Below, piece by piece: positions 7,486 through 16,296 of a stretch of DNA of 64,000 bases; within the stretch, counting starts at the first letter, position 1, and each line of letters starts with the position of its first letter. The notes under the pieces were generated by a model. The model ran no database searches. It saw only the letters and a list, made by a program, of their open reading frames with translations, and was not told where the DNA came from. Origin of the DNA: Amycolatopsis echigonensis (GTDB taxonomy: Bacteria; Actinomycetota; Actinomycetes; Mycobacteriales; Pseudonocardiaceae). The position numbers and the translations under genes are program-made. The stretch lies in NCBI RefSeq assembly GCF_014174495.1, contig NZ_JACJHR010000050.1, positions 1 to 64,000 of the forward strand. The letters run 5' to 3'.

Positions 7486-7977
7486 ATGAGGTGCCCGTTC
7501 TGCCGGCATGCGGACTCTCGGGTCGTCGACTCCCGAGAGGTGGACGAGGGACAGGCGATCCGGCGGCGGCGTTCGTGCGCCGAGTGCGGACGGCGTTTCA
7601 CCACGTCGGAGACGATGGTGCTGGCCGTGGTCAAACGGTCCGGCGCCACCGAGCAGTTCAGCCGGGACAAGGTGGTCAACGGAGTGCGGCGGGCCTGCCA
7701 GGGCCGTCCGGTCGACGACGACGCGCTGCAGAAGCTCGCGCAGCGCGTGGAGGAGTCGATCCGGTCCGCCGGGCTGGCCGAGATCCCCAGCCACGAGGTC
7801 GGCCTCGCCATCCTCGGCCCGCTGCGCGAACTGGACGGCGTCGCGTATCTCCGGTTCGCCAGCGTCTACCGCTCCTTCTCCTCGGTCGAGGACTTCGAGA
7901 AGGAGATCGCCGACCTGCGGAAAGCCATGGCGGGAACTGCGGAGGACCAGGAAAGCGAGCGCGCCGGCGACGACTGA
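7486..7977 (+). CDS. nrdR: Transcriptional repressor NrdR
   Basis: NrdR senses ATP/dATP through an ATP-cone and represses ribonucleotide reductase operons. The 163-aa protein has the N-terminal zinc ribbon CPFC...CAEC (residues 3-34) and the ATP-cone domain from [15 protein letters not shown] (about residue 50) to [19 protein letters not shown] near the C-terminus. The start is set by the invariant MRCPFC; AGGGGAAGG lies 10-20 bases upstream. It stands 37 bases before nrdJ in an evident operon, and the NrdR box at 7269 suggests autoregulation. Order and identity match Rv2718c next to lexA in mycobacteria. Confidence 0.95.
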   Translation: MRCPFCRHADSRVVDSREVDEGQAIRRRRSCAECGRRFTTSETMVLAVVKRSGATEQFSRDKVVNGVRRACQGRPVDDDALQKLAQRVEESIRSAGLAEIPSHEVGLAILGPLRELDGVAYLRFASVYRSFSSVEDFEKEIADLRKAMAGTAEDQESERAGDD

Positions 7978-8014
7978 GCCGTCACCGGTCGCGGGGAGCG
8001 AGGGACAGGACCGC

Positions 8015-10831
8015 ATGACCGAAACCGTGGGAACCGGCGCGGCGGCCGGACAGAACAAGAAGCCGAACAAGGGCCTCACCGTCCGGCGGGTCTTCACCAC
8101 CGAGGGGATCCACCCCTACGACGAGGTCGCGTGGGAGACCCGCGACGTCGTCATGACGAACTGGCGCGACGGCAGCGTCAACTTCGAGCAGCGCGGGGTC
8201 GAATTCCCCGAGTTCTGGTCGGTCAACGCGACCAACATCGTCACCAGCAAGTACTTCCGCGGCGCGGTCGGCAGCCCGCAGCGCGAGAGCAGCCTCAAGC
8301 AGCTCATCGACCGCGTGGTGCGCACCTACGTGAAAGCCGCCGCCGACCACGACTACTTCGCCGGTCCGTCCGACCTCGAGATCTTCGAGCACGAGCTCAC
8401 CTGGATGCTGCTGCACCAGGTCTTCAGCTTCAACTCCCCGGTGTGGTTCAACGTCGGCACGTCGTCGAAGCAGCAGGTGTCCGCCTGCTTCATCCTCGCC
8501 GTCGACGACACCATGGAGTCGATCCTCAACTGGTACCGCGAGGAAGGCCTGATCTTCAAGGGCGGCTCCGGCGCGGGCCTCAACCTCTCGCGCATCCGGT
8601 CCTCGAAGGAACTGCTCACCTCCGGCGGCACCGCGTCCGGCCCGGTCTCGTTCATGCGCGGCGCCGACGCCTCCGCGGGCACCATCAAGTCCGGCGGAGC
8701 CACCCGGCGCGCGGCGAAGATGGTCGTGCTCGACGTCGACCACCCGGACATCGAGGAGTTCATCCAGACCAAGGCGCGCGAAGAGGAAAAGATCAAGGTC
8801 CTCCGCGACGCCGGGTTCGACATGGACCTCTCCGGCTCCGACATTTCCTCGGTGCAGTACCAGAACGCGAACAACTCGGTCCGCGTGTCCGACGAGTTCA
8901 TGCACGCCGTCGAGAACGGCACGGACTTCGGCCTGCGCGCCCGGCTCACCGGCGAGGTCATCGACCGCACCGACGCGAAGAAGCTGTTCCGCAGCATGGC
9001 GCAGGCGGCGTGGGAATGCGCCGACCCGGGCGTCCAGTACGACAGCACGATCAACGACTGGCACACCTGCCCCGAATCGGGCCGGATCACCGCCTCGAAC
9101 CCGTGCAGCGAGTACATGCACCTCGACAACTCGAGCTGCAACCTCGCGTCGCTCAACCTGCTGAAGTTCGTGTCCGAAGAGGGCACGTTCGACGCGCCGC
9201 TGTTCGCGAAGGCCGTCGAGTTCGTCATCACCGCGATGGACATCTCGATCTGCTTCGCCGACTTCCCGACCGAGCCGATCGCCGACACCACGCGCAAGTT
9301 CCGCCAGCTCGGCATCGGCTACGCCAACCTCGGCGCGCTGCTGATGGCGCTGGGCCACGCGTACGACTCCGAGGGCGGCCGCGCGCTCGCCGCCGCGATC
9401 ACGTCCCTGATGACCGGCGTGTCCTACCGGCGTTCGGCCGAGCTGGCCGGCGTCGTCGGACCGTACGAGGGCTACGCCCGCAACGCCGAGGCGCACCAGC
9501 GCGTCATGCGCAAGCACGCCGCGGCCAACGAACTGATCCGCACCTACCACAGCAACGACGCCGCGGTCCGCGCGCTGGCGTCGGAGGAGTGGCACAAGGG
9601 CATCGAACTGGGCACCCGCAACGGCTGGCGCAACGCGCAGGCCTCGGTGCTCGCGCCCACCGGCACCATCGGCTTCATGATGGACTGCGACACCACGGGC
9701 ATCGAGCCGGACTTCTCGCTGGTGAAGTTCAAGAAGCTCGTCGGCGGCGGGTCCATGCAGATCGTGAACCAGACCGTGCCGCGCGCCCTGCAGGTGCTGG
9801 GCTACCAGCCCGAGCAGGTCGAGGCGATCGTCGAGTACGTCGCGCAGCACGGCCACGTGGTCGACGCGCCGGGCCTGCGCCCCGAGCACTACGAGGTGTT
9901 CGACTGCGCGGTCGGCGACCGGTCCATCGCGCCGATGGGCCACGTGCGGATGATGGCCGCGGTCCAGCCGTTCATCTCGGGCGCGATCTCGAAGACGGTC
10001 AACATGCCGGAGTCGGCGACCGTCGAGGACGTCGAGGAGATTTACTTCCAGGGCTGGAAACTCGGCCTCAAGGCGCTCGCGATCTACCGCGACAACTGCA
10101 AGGTCGGCCAGCCGCTGTCCACGGCGAAGAAGAAGGAAGCCGCGGCGGACACCGAGCCGGAAAAGATCGTCGAATACCGCCCGGTGCGCCGCCGTCTGCC
10201 GAAGAAGCGCCCGAGCCAGACGGTGTCGTTCACCGTCGGCGGGGCCGAGGGCTATCTGCACGCGGGTTCGTACCCGGACGACGGCCTCGGCGAGATCTTC
10301 GTGAAACTCGGCAAGCAGGGCTCCACGCTGTCCGGCGTGATGGACGCCTTCTCGATGTCCATCTCGGTCGGCCTGCAGCACGGCATCCCGCTCGAGTTCT
10401 ACGTTTCGAAGTTCTCGAACCTGCGCTTCGAACCGGCAGGCATGACCGACGACCCGGACATCCGGATCGCCACGAGCGTCATGGACTACCTGTTCCGCCG
10501 CTTGGCGCTCGACTACCTGCCGTACGAAAAGCGGGCCCAGCTGGGCATTTTCACCGCGGACGAACGCTCGGCCGAAGTCGAGGCGAACTACGGCGGCCAG
10601 AACATCGACCTCGACGCGCTGCGCAGCAGTGTGGATTCCTCGCCGGCTCGCACGGAAGAGTCCACAACGGACACTTCGGCGCGCGACGCGCACAGCACGG
10701 CCGAACTGATGGAACTCCACCTCGGCAAGGCGGCGGACGCACCGCTCTGCATGACCTGCGGAACGAAGATGCGGCCCGCGGGATCGTGCTACGCCTGCGA
10801 AGGCTGCGGGGCCACGTCCGGCTGCAGCTGA
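8015..10831 (+). CDS. nrdJ: Adenosylcobalamin-dependent (class II) ribonucleoside-diphosphate reductase
   Basis: Makes deoxyribonucleotides from ribonucleotides using a radical generated from coenzyme B12, with no oxygen need. The 938-aa protein has the class II signature regions: FSFNSPVWFNVGTSSKQQVSACFI with the first redox Cys (about residue 158), GGSGAGLNLSRIR, NPCSEYMHLDNSSCNLASLNL with the radical-site segment (about 365), and a C-terminal tail of CxxC pairs (CMTCGTKM, CYACEGCG) that passes electrons from thioredoxin. No N-terminal ATP-cone is visible before the catalytic region. ATG 8015 follows GAGGGACAGGA. It is cotranscribed with nrdR. No cobalamin riboswitch was seen upstream. Confidence 0.95.
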   Translation: MTETVGTGAAAGQNKKPNKGLTVRRVFTTEGIHPYDEVAWETRDVVMTNWRDGSVNFEQRGVEFPEFWSVNATNIVTSKYFRGAVGSPQRESSLKQLIDRVVRTYVKAAADHDYFAGPSDLEIFEHELTWMLLHQVFSFNSPVWFNVGTSSKQQVSACFILAVDDTMESILNWYREEGLIFKGGSGAGLNLSRIRSSKELLTSGGTASGPVSFMRGADASAGTIKSGGATRRAAKMVVLDVDHPDIEEFIQTKAREEEKIKVLRDAGFDMDLSGSDISSVQYQNANNSVRVSDEFMHAVENGTDFGLRARLTGEVIDRTDAKKLFRSMAQAAWECADPGVQYDSTINDWHTCPESGRITASNPCSEYMHLDNSSCNLASLNLLKFVSEEGTFDAPLFAKAVEFVITAMDISICFADFPTEPIADTTRKFRQLGIGYANLGALLMALGHAYDSEGGRALAAAITSLMTGVSYRRSAELAGVVGPYEGYARNAEAHQRVMRKHAAANELIRTYHSNDAAVRALASEEWHKGIELGTRNGWRNAQASVLAPTGTIGFMMDCDTTGIEPDFSLVKFKKLVGGGSMQIVNQTVPRALQVLGYQPEQVEAIVEYVAQHGHVVDAPGLRPEHYEVFDCAVGDRSIAPMGHVRMMAAVQPFISGAISKTVNMPESATVEDVEEIYFQGWKLGLKALAIYRDNCKVGQPLSTAKKKEAAADTEPEKIVEYRPVRRRLPKKRPSQTVSFTVGGAEGYLHAGSYPDDGLGEIFVKLGKQGSTLSGVMDAFSMSISVGLQHGIPLEFYVSKFSNLRFEPAGMTDDPDIRIATSVMDYLFRRLALDYLPYEKRAQLGIFTADERSAEVEANYGGQNIDLDALRSSVDSSPARTEESTTDTSARDAHSTAELMELHLGKAADAPLCMTCGTKMRPAGSCYACEGCGATSGCS

Positions 10832-10858
10832 TCGGCAGCCGTTCAGGCGCATCTAGGT

Positions 10859-10896
10859 CGAGCGGGGTTCCGGAAATCCTCCGGGGCCCCGCTCGG
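10859..10896 (+). terminator. Terminator hairpin after nrdJ
   Basis: GAGCGGGG (10860-10867) pairs with CCCCGCTC (10887-10894), with additional TCCGGA/TCCGGG pairing inside. It begins 28 bases after the nrdJ stop. The rest of the gap to 11124 holds nothing I can recognise. Confidence 0.65.
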
Positions 10897-11124
10897 CTCA
10901 GGCACGGGGAATGGCACCGGCGGCTGGGGAGGAACGGTGGGATGCCAGGGCCGGAGGCGCGGTTCGTGCGGCAGGACATCAGCCTCGGCCGCCGGGGCGC
11001 ATCACCGGTCCGCCGACCGTCCTCTGCCTGTCGTGCCGACGGGCTCAAAATCGGCCTGGTGCACGGAAACCATCAGCGCGAGCGGCATGCCTGACCCTGC
11101 GATGAACTTGGCGCGCAAACGACG

Positions 11125-11508
11125 TCAAGACAGCATCTGCGCGACTCCCTCGCCGAATGACCAGTCCACCTCGTGGTTCTCCGTCACACTGAAGAAGACA
11201 TTCCGCGGTTCGATCCCCGTCGCCTCGGCGATGAGTTCGGTCGCTCGCCGGTACAGCGCGGCTTTCTGTTCGTTAGTGCGGCCGGCGCGCATCGTGATGG
11301 CGATGTAGACGATGTCGTCGTCGCGGTGGACGCCGAGGTAGCCCGGGTCGTACCGCAGACGGTCGGTGGCGTGGCTGTTCAGGATCTGGAACCGGTCGTC
11401 CACCGGGACGTTGATGGTTTCGGTCATCGCCTGGTGCACGGCGTCGCCGATGGCGGGCAGACGGTCGGCGTTGGGTTCGGTCAGCACGTCGATGCGGACG
11501 AGCGGCAT
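11125..11508 (-). CDS. Tautomerase family protein
   Basis: 127-aa member of the tautomerase (4-oxalocrotonate tautomerase/MSAD) superfamily. After Met removal the N-terminus is Pro1 (MPLVRIDVL), the catalytic base of the family, followed by the two beta-alpha-beta units expected in the longer members, with VYIAITMRAGRTNEQKAALYRRATELI and RNVFFSVTENHEVDWSFG. It likely acts as a trimer on a small keto-enol or halogenated acid. RBS GAGAGG precedes ATG 11508. It is the last gene of a three-gene minus-strand operon with a DUF4865 protein 11 bases upstream and a TetR regulator. The substrate is unknown. Confidence 0.85.
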   Translation of the reverse strand: MPLVRIDVLTEPNADRLPAIGDAVHQAMTETINVPVDDRFQILNSHATDRLRYDPGYLGVHRDDDIVYIAITMRAGRTNEQKAALYRRATELIAEATGIEPRNVFFSVTENHEVDWSFGEGVAQMLS

Positions 11509-11519
11509 GGGGCGACCTC

Positions 11520-12041
11520 TCAGTTCAGCTGGTCGATATTCGGACGGGACAGGTGCAGCACGCGGTACTGGACGCCGGTGTCCTCGGCCGGGGCGGTGGT
11601 CCAGAGGGTGAAGCGCACGGTTTCCCAGCGCCGCGGGTCGATGGCCAGCGCGGTGGTGTGCACGGCTGGATTGCGGGACAGCCGCGCGAGTTCGGCGAGT
11701 TCGCGGTCGATGCCCTCGGAAAACCGGCCTACGCGTTTCGTCGCGAACTCCGGGGCGCTCGCTCGCGCTGGGCCGGGCAGGCAGCTCGCGCCGGTCCAAT
11801 GCTGCACTGGCGGTCGGCCGAAGTCCTGGACTATGCCGTCGAATCCGCCGCCGCCCCACAGGAACCGGCTCATTCCGGCGGTGTCGGTCCACAGGTAGAA
11901 CGGCGCGTAGTGGTTGTCTCGCACCAGATATGCCTTGAGTCCCAACCCGGGGAACGCGTCGGTGCGATGGCCGCGGGTCGCGACTCGGTGCTCGATGTCG
12001 TAACCGTCGGGCAGGTCGATCTCGTACTGCATGGCGTACAT
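11520..12041 (-). CDS. DUF4865 family protein
   Basis: 173-aa protein that I recognise as the DUF4865 family from its pattern MQYEIDLPDGYD, HRVATRGHRTDAFPGLGLKAYLVRD, YAPFYLWTDTAGMSRFLWGGGGFDGIVQDFGRPPVQHW and VQYRVLHLSRP. No reaction is established for this family. The alpha+beta pattern suggests a dimeric ferredoxin-like fold, which is inference. In actinobacteria such genes are often next to a tautomerase and a TetR gene, as here, which points to a shared small-molecule pathway. ATG 12041 lies 5 bases after the TetR stop, so translation is probably coupled; a second ATG at 12032 is the alternative. Confidence 0.75.
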   Translation of the reverse strand: MYAMQYEIDLPDGYDIEHRVATRGHRTDAFPGLGLKAYLVRDNHYAPFYLWTDTAGMSRFLWGGGGFDGIVQDFGRPPVQHWTGASCLPGPARASAPEFATKRVGRFSEGIDRELAELARLSRNPAVHTTALAIDPRRWETVRFTLWTTAPAEDTGVQYRVLHLSRPNIDQLN

Positions 12042-12046
12042 CGCCG

Positions 12047-12604
12047 TCACCGCCGTTCGAGGAGCGCGAGTGCGCCGCGGATCGCTTGGTCGAACGGCTC
12101 GACCGTCCCGGACGACCGGGCGAGGACGTATCCGCCCTGCAGCACTGCGACGAGCGCGGTCGCGGTCGCGGCGGGATCGAGATCGGCCGGCAGCTCGCCG
12201 TTCGCGATGCCCTCGGCGAGCACTTCGGCGAGACGGCCGCGCAGCCAGTCGAACGTTTCTTCCAGCGGCGCACGCAATTCCGGGTTCGCGACGATCTCGG
12301 GATCCAGCGCCAGCCGTCCGACCGGGCAGCCGCGCAGGACGTCCCGTTCGCGCAACAGGTAGGCGGAAACGCGTTCGACCGCGGTCGTGCCCTGGGCGAA
12401 CGCGGCCTCGGCGGAGGCGCGCAGATCGGCGGCGTTCTGCCGGATCGCGGCGAGTGCCAGGTCGGCCTTGCCGGCGAAGTGGTGGTACATGCTGCCCTGT
12501 CCGGCCCCGGCGCGCTGCTGGATCGCTTTCGGGCTGGTGCCGACGTACCCCCGCTCCCACAGCAGGTCCTGAGTGCTCGCGATGAGGTGATCTCGGGCGG
12601 ACAT
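12047..12604 (-). CDS. TetR family transcriptional regulator
   Basis: 185-aa TetR repressor. N-terminal helix-turn-helix RDHLIASTQDLLWERGYVGTSPKAIQQRAGAGQGSMYHHFAGKADL (residues 3-50, shown in the translation) is typical, followed by the all-helical ligand-binding domain with the LRGCPVGRLALDPE segment common in one TetR_C subfamily. I choose ATG 12604 because the upstream in-frame starts lie within or beyond the operator palindrome at 12615-12630. It heads the DUF4865-tautomerase operon and probably represses it and itself. An upstream plus-strand gene of unknown function may also be affected. Confidence 0.85.
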   Translation of the reverse strand: MSARDHLIASTQDLLWERGYVGTSPKAIQQRAGAGQGSMYHHFAGKADLALAAIRQNAADLRASAEAAFAQGTTAVERVSAYLLRERDVLRGCPVGRLALDPEIVANPELRAPLEETFDWLRGRLAEVLAEGIANGELPADLDPAATATALVAVLQGGYVLARSSGTVEPFDQAIRGALALLERR

Positions 12605-12614
12605 GACCTCAGCG

Positions 12615-12630
12615 TACATACTAGTAGGTA
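12615..12630. promoter_or_regulatory. Probable TetR operator
   Basis: 16-bp near-palindrome TACATACTAGTAGGTA: 14 of its 16 bases are symmetric around the CTAG centre, with the perfect inner core TACTAGTA. It lies 11 bases upstream of the TetR start, the usual position and size for a TetR autoregulatory site. Confidence 0.6.
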
Positions 12631-12701
12631 CAGAGACAAGGACGGCAGCTCCACCGAACCTCCACAATCTCCCCGCCAGACCGGCACATCGGAGCGGCAG
12701 C

Positions 12702-13289
12702 ATGGCCGCCGTGGACTGGAATGCGGTGTTCGAGGCGGAGGCACGGCGACGGAAGGTCCGGCCGCAGCCGACGTGGGGGAGTGGCGTGCCGCTGGATCCG
12801 GTGGTCGCGCGCAGCGTCCGCCGGTTCCGGAATCCGCCGGACGAGCTGACCGCCGAAGACCAGCGGCTGGTGGCGCGCCTGCTCGAAACCGCGAGCCAGC
12901 CGGGAAAAGGCGACGTGATGAGCCAGCTGATCTCCGACGTGCTCGCGCTCGGCTACTACCACGCGTTGCGGGACGGCACCCGCGACCCGGTTACGACGGA
13001 GGTAGCCGCGCGTGTGCTCGCCGGGCTGGAACGACGGCTGGGTTACCACGTGGACCGGTTGCGGCGCTGGGGAATCGCGGCGACCGCCAGGTGGCGAGCC
13101 AGAGCGATACTGGAAACCGGCGGCGTCCTGGTCGGCCATGGACGCGCGTTACGACGACTGGGGATGCCCTGGCTGGCGTTCGTCACCGATGCCTGGGCAC
13201 GGTTCGAGCGAGCGCTCGCGGATGTCCACAGAGGACCGTCGATCCGCCCGGGGCCGCGCGTGCGGGCGCGGCCCCGGGGCCTGGTCTAG
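12702..13289 (+). CDS. Hypothetical protein
   Basis: Not recognised. The 195-aa product is basic and mainly helical, with a conserved-looking core DELTAEDQRLVARLLETASQPG followed by DVMSQLISDVLALGYYHALRDG and a long helix ERRLGYHVDRLRRWGIAA, and an Arg/Pro-rich C-terminus. There is no signal peptide or membrane segment. ATG 12702 is preceded by GGAGCGG. It is divergent from the TetR gene. Its stop codon shares the bases CTAG (13286-13289) with the stop of the convergent peptidase gene. Codon bias looks like that of its neighbours, so I consider it a real gene. Confidence 0.6.
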   Translation: MAAVDWNAVFEAEARRRKVRPQPTWGSGVPLDPVVARSVRRFRNPPDELTAEDQRLVARLLETASQPGKGDVMSQLISDVLALGYYHALRDGTRDPVTTEVAARVLAGLERRLGYHVDRLRRWGIAATARWRARAILETGGVLVGHGRALRRLGMPWLAFVTDAWARFERALADVHRGPSIRPGPRVRARPRGLV

Positions 13290-15295
13290 GAAAGCTTCGA
13301 CCAGAGGAACTCGTACGCGACCGCCGAACGGAACGCGAGTTGTTCGTTGTCGGCCGCCGCTCCGTGGCCGCCTTCGATGTTCTCGAAGTACTCCACGTCG
13401 TGGCCCTGTTCCCGCATCCGCGCGACCATCTTGCGCGCGTGCCCGGGATGCACGCGGTCGTCGCGGGTAGAGGTGACGAACAGGATCGGCGGGTAATCGC
13501 CGTCCGCGGAAACCTTCTGGTACGGCGAGTATTTCGAGATGTACTCCCACTCTTCCGGCACGTCCGGGTCACCCCATTCGGCCATCCAGGACGCCCCGGC
13601 CGGCAACAAGTGGTAGCGCTTCATGTCGAGCAACGGCACCTGGCACACGATCGCGCCGAACAGCTCCGGGTAGCTGGTGAGCATCACGCCCATCAGCAGC
13701 CCGCCGTTGCTGCCGCCTTGGATGCCGAGCCGTTCCTTCGTCGTGATGCCCCGTGCGACGAGATCGCGCGCGACCGCCGCGAAGTCCTGGAACGCCTTGT
13801 ACCGGTTCTCCTTCACCGCCTGCATGTGCCATTCCGGGCCGTACTCGCCGCCGCCGCGGATGTTCGCGACCACGTATGTGCCGCCGCGCGACAGCCAGGA
13901 CCGGCCGACGACCCCGCCGTACGACGGGGTCAGCGAAACCTCGAAACCGCCGTAGCCGTACAGCAGCGTCGGGCCGTTTTCCGCGCCGGGCGGGCGAACC
14001 ACGAAGTACGGGATCTTCGTGCCGTCGTCCGACGTCGCGAAGTACTGGCTGACCTCGATCCCGGTCGCGTCGAAGAACGCCGGCGCCTGCTTCAGCACCT
14101 CGACGTCGCCGCCGACGACGCCGCGGGTGAGCGTGGACGGCTGGATGTAGCTGGAGGAGTCCACCAGGTACTCGTCGTCGACGTCCGGTTCGGTGTCGAC
14201 GATGTGCGCGCTGCCGAATTCCGGCGCACCGCCCAGTTCCGCCTCGGCCCAGCCGTCCGGACCGGGCGTCAGCACGCGCAGCTCCGACTTGACGTCGTGC
14301 AGCGTCGCGAGCAGGAGATGGTTGCGGGTCCACGTGTAGTAGTCCAGCGACGTGTGCGCGTCCGGGGTGAAGAGCGCGGTGAAATCGCGGTCGCCCGACT
14401 TGAACGCGTCGTAGCGGATCGCGAGCAGCGTCCCTGCGGGGTGTTCGACGCCGCCGACGGTCCACGCGCTGCGCGGGTGCACGAGCAGCCATTCGCGGTG
14501 CGTCGACACCTCGACGTCCTCGGGCAGGTCCAGTTTGGTCAGTCCCGACGGGGTCCGCTCGAAGTGCTCGGTGCGGTAGAAATCGATCGCCCGGCGCACG
14601 AAATCGCGTTCGAAACCCTCGGTCGGGTCGTGGTACGCCGTCACCGCGACGTCGTCCGGCTTGCCCTCGGCGACGAGAACCGCTTCTTCGAGCGGAGTGC
14701 CGCGCCGCCATTCCTTCACCAGGCGCGGATATCCGGACGTGGTGAGCGAGCCCGGGCCGAAGTCCGTTCCGAGGTACACCCGGTCGGCGTCGATCCACCC
14801 GATCCGGTGCTTCGCCTCGGGGAGGGTGAACCCGTCCTCCACGAACTCGTGCGCGTCGAGGTCGAACTCGCGGACCACGGTCGCGTCCGCGCCGCCGCGC
14901 GACAGCTGGACCAAGCCGAGCCGGTGCCCGGGACGCAGCACCGCGGCGCCCTTCCAGACCCAGCTCTCGTCCTCGGCCGCGGCGAGCGCGTCGACGTCGA
15001 GCAGGATCTCCCAGTCCGGTTCGGCGGTGCGGTACTGCTCCAGCGTGGTGCGCCGCCACAGCCCGCGCGGGTGCTCGGCGTCCTGCCAGAAGTTGTAGTA
15101 GTGCGTCCCCCGGCGCACGACGTACGGGATCCGCCCGCCCGCGTCGAGCACCTCGCGGATCGAGTCCCGCAGCTGCCCGAACCTCTCGCTCGCGGTGAGC
15201 ACGTCCAGCGTCTCCGCGTTGCGCGAACGGACCCATTCGAGCGCCTCGTCGCCCGTCACGTCTTCCAGCCACAGGTACGGATCTTCGACAGTCAT
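13286..15295 (-). CDS. Prolyl oligopeptidase family serine peptidase (S9A)
   Basis: Cytosolic serine peptidase that cleaves short proline-containing peptides. At 669 aa it has the family's usual length. It starts with the S9A signature PYLWLEDVTGDEALEWV, continues with a seven-bladed propeller (about residues 70-410), and ends in the alpha/beta hydrolase domain with GGGEYGPEWH, the nucleophile elbow GGSNGG (Ser near residue 528), Asp in TSTRDDRVHPGHA and His in EGGHGAA. There is no signal peptide. It is convergent with the preceding gene, sharing stop bases, and divergent from the zinc peptidase gene 108 bases away. Confidence 0.92.
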   Translation of the reverse strand: MTVEDPYLWLEDVTGDEALEWVRSRNAETLDVLTASERFGQLRDSIREVLDAGGRIPYVVRRGTHYYNFWQDAEHPRGLWRRTTLEQYRTAEPDWEILLDVDALAAAEDESWVWKGAAVLRPGHRLGLVQLSRGGADATVVREFDLDAHEFVEDGFTLPEAKHRIGWIDADRVYLGTDFGPGSLTTSGYPRLVKEWRRGTPLEEAVLVAEGKPDDVAVTAYHDPTEGFERDFVRRAIDFYRTEHFERTPSGLTKLDLPEDVEVSTHREWLLVHPRSAWTVGGVEHPAGTLLAIRYDAFKSGDRDFTALFTPDAHTSLDYYTWTRNHLLLATLHDVKSELRVLTPGPDGWAEAELGGAPEFGSAHIVDTEPDVDDEYLVDSSSYIQPSTLTRGVVGGDVEVLKQAPAFFDATGIEVSQYFATSDDGTKIPYFVVRPPGAENGPTLLYGYGGFEVSLTPSYGGVVGRSWLSRGGTYVVANIRGGGEYGPEWHMQAVKENRYKAFQDFAAVARDLVARGITTKERLGIQGGSNGGLLMGVMLTSYPELFGAIVCQVPLLDMKRYHLLPAGASWMAEWGDPDVPEEWEYISKYSPYQKVSADGDYPPILFVTSTRDDRVHPGHARKMVARMREQGHDVEYFENIEGGHGAAADNEQLAFRSAVAYEFLWSKLS

Positions 15296-15402
15296 AGCGT
15301 CCAGTCTCGCTGTCCGTCGCGGATCCGGCCAGGAGCCCGGCGTTCCCGTTTCGTGATCCAGGGCGGCTCGCGGTCTCCGTATGCTGGCCGGGAGGGGGAG
15401 GA

Positions 15403-16296
15403 ATGACGTATCACGCCGGAGGCTCGTGGCCGCCGCAGGCTCCGCCGCGCCGGAAGGCGGGCAAAGCGCTGGGCGCCGTCGCGGCGGTGGCGATCGTCGC
15501 TGTCACGCTCGCGCTCATGGCTGCGGTCCCGCACGAGGTGTCCGGGCACGCGATGGCAGCCCCGAACGCCGACTCGATGCCGGACCGCCAGGACGCCAAA
15601 CCGGTGCGCAAGCTCCGCGGCAACCCGCTGCTCGCCGGCGGGATCGCGCTCGGTCCCGTGTCGTGCGACCTGCCGGAGCTGAGCCGGGACGCGGAGCAGC
15701 TCAAGGCGTTCTACACCGCGCTCGTGGGCTGTCTGAAGCAGGCGTGGCAGCCCGCGCTGGACAAAGCGGACGAGCCGAACCTGCCGGTCAAGGTGTCGGT
15801 CACGCTGCCGAAGACCAGCGCCTGCGGCAGCGCGCCGTCGCGGGACGAAGCGGTCGCGTATTACTGCGGCGGCGACGCCACGATCTACGCGCCCACCGAC
15901 TGGATGCTGTCGGATGCGGGCTTGAGCCGTCCTCGCCACCTGGCGACGCTTGCCCACGAGTACGGCCATCACGTCCAGCGGGAGAGCGGCATCCTCGACG
16001 CGGCGAGCGCGGAGATGGGTTCGCCGGAACCGACCAGCGAAGCGGACAAGGCGGTCGTGCGCCGGATCGAACTCCAGGCCAACTGTTTCGGCGCGCTGTT
16101 CCTCAACGCCGCGGCGGACCGCGGTTCGATCAGCCGGGCCACCGCGAACGCCGCCGTCGCCGACTACGGCCGCGCCGACGACAGCGGCGACCACGGCACC
16201 CGCGCGAACCAGCTGGCCTGGGCGAAGGCCGGCTACACCGGATCCGGCCCGGCTGCCTGCGACACCTGGTCGGCCCCGGCGGACAAGGTCAGCTGA
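15403..16296 (+). CDS. Membrane-anchored neutral zinc metallopeptidase
   Basis: 297-aa protein of the putative neutral zinc metallopeptidase (YpfJ-like) family. It has a short Pro-rich cytoplasmic tail, one N-terminal transmembrane segment (ALGAVAAVAIVAVTLALMAAV), and an outside catalytic domain with the zincin motif HEYGHH near residue 185, preceded by YYCGGDATIYAPTDWM, as expected for the family. The downstream ELQANCFGALFLN supplies the third metal ligand region. ATG 15403 follows GGGGGAGG. It ends 8 bases inside the convergent TIGR03086 gene. The substrate is unknown. Confidence 0.85.
   Translation: MTYHAGGSWPPQAPPRRKAGKALGAVAAVAIVAVTLALMAAVPHEVSGHAMAAPNADSMPDRQDAKPVRKLRGNPLLAGGIALGPVSCDLPELSRDAEQLKAFYTALVGCLKQAWQPALDKADEPNLPVKVSVTLPKTSACGSAPSRDEAVAYYCGGDATIYAPTDWMLSDAGLSRPRHLATLAHEYGHHVQRESGILDAASAEMGSPEPTSEADKAVVRRIELQANCFGALFLNAAADRGSISRATANAAVADYGRADDSGDHGTRANQLAWAKAGYTGSGPAACDTWSAPADKVS

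Noticed and set aside
10897-11124. Small gene between nrdJ and the tautomerase gene
   Set aside because: Open frames are short, run into neighbouring genes antisense, and have no ribosome binding site or recognisable motif.
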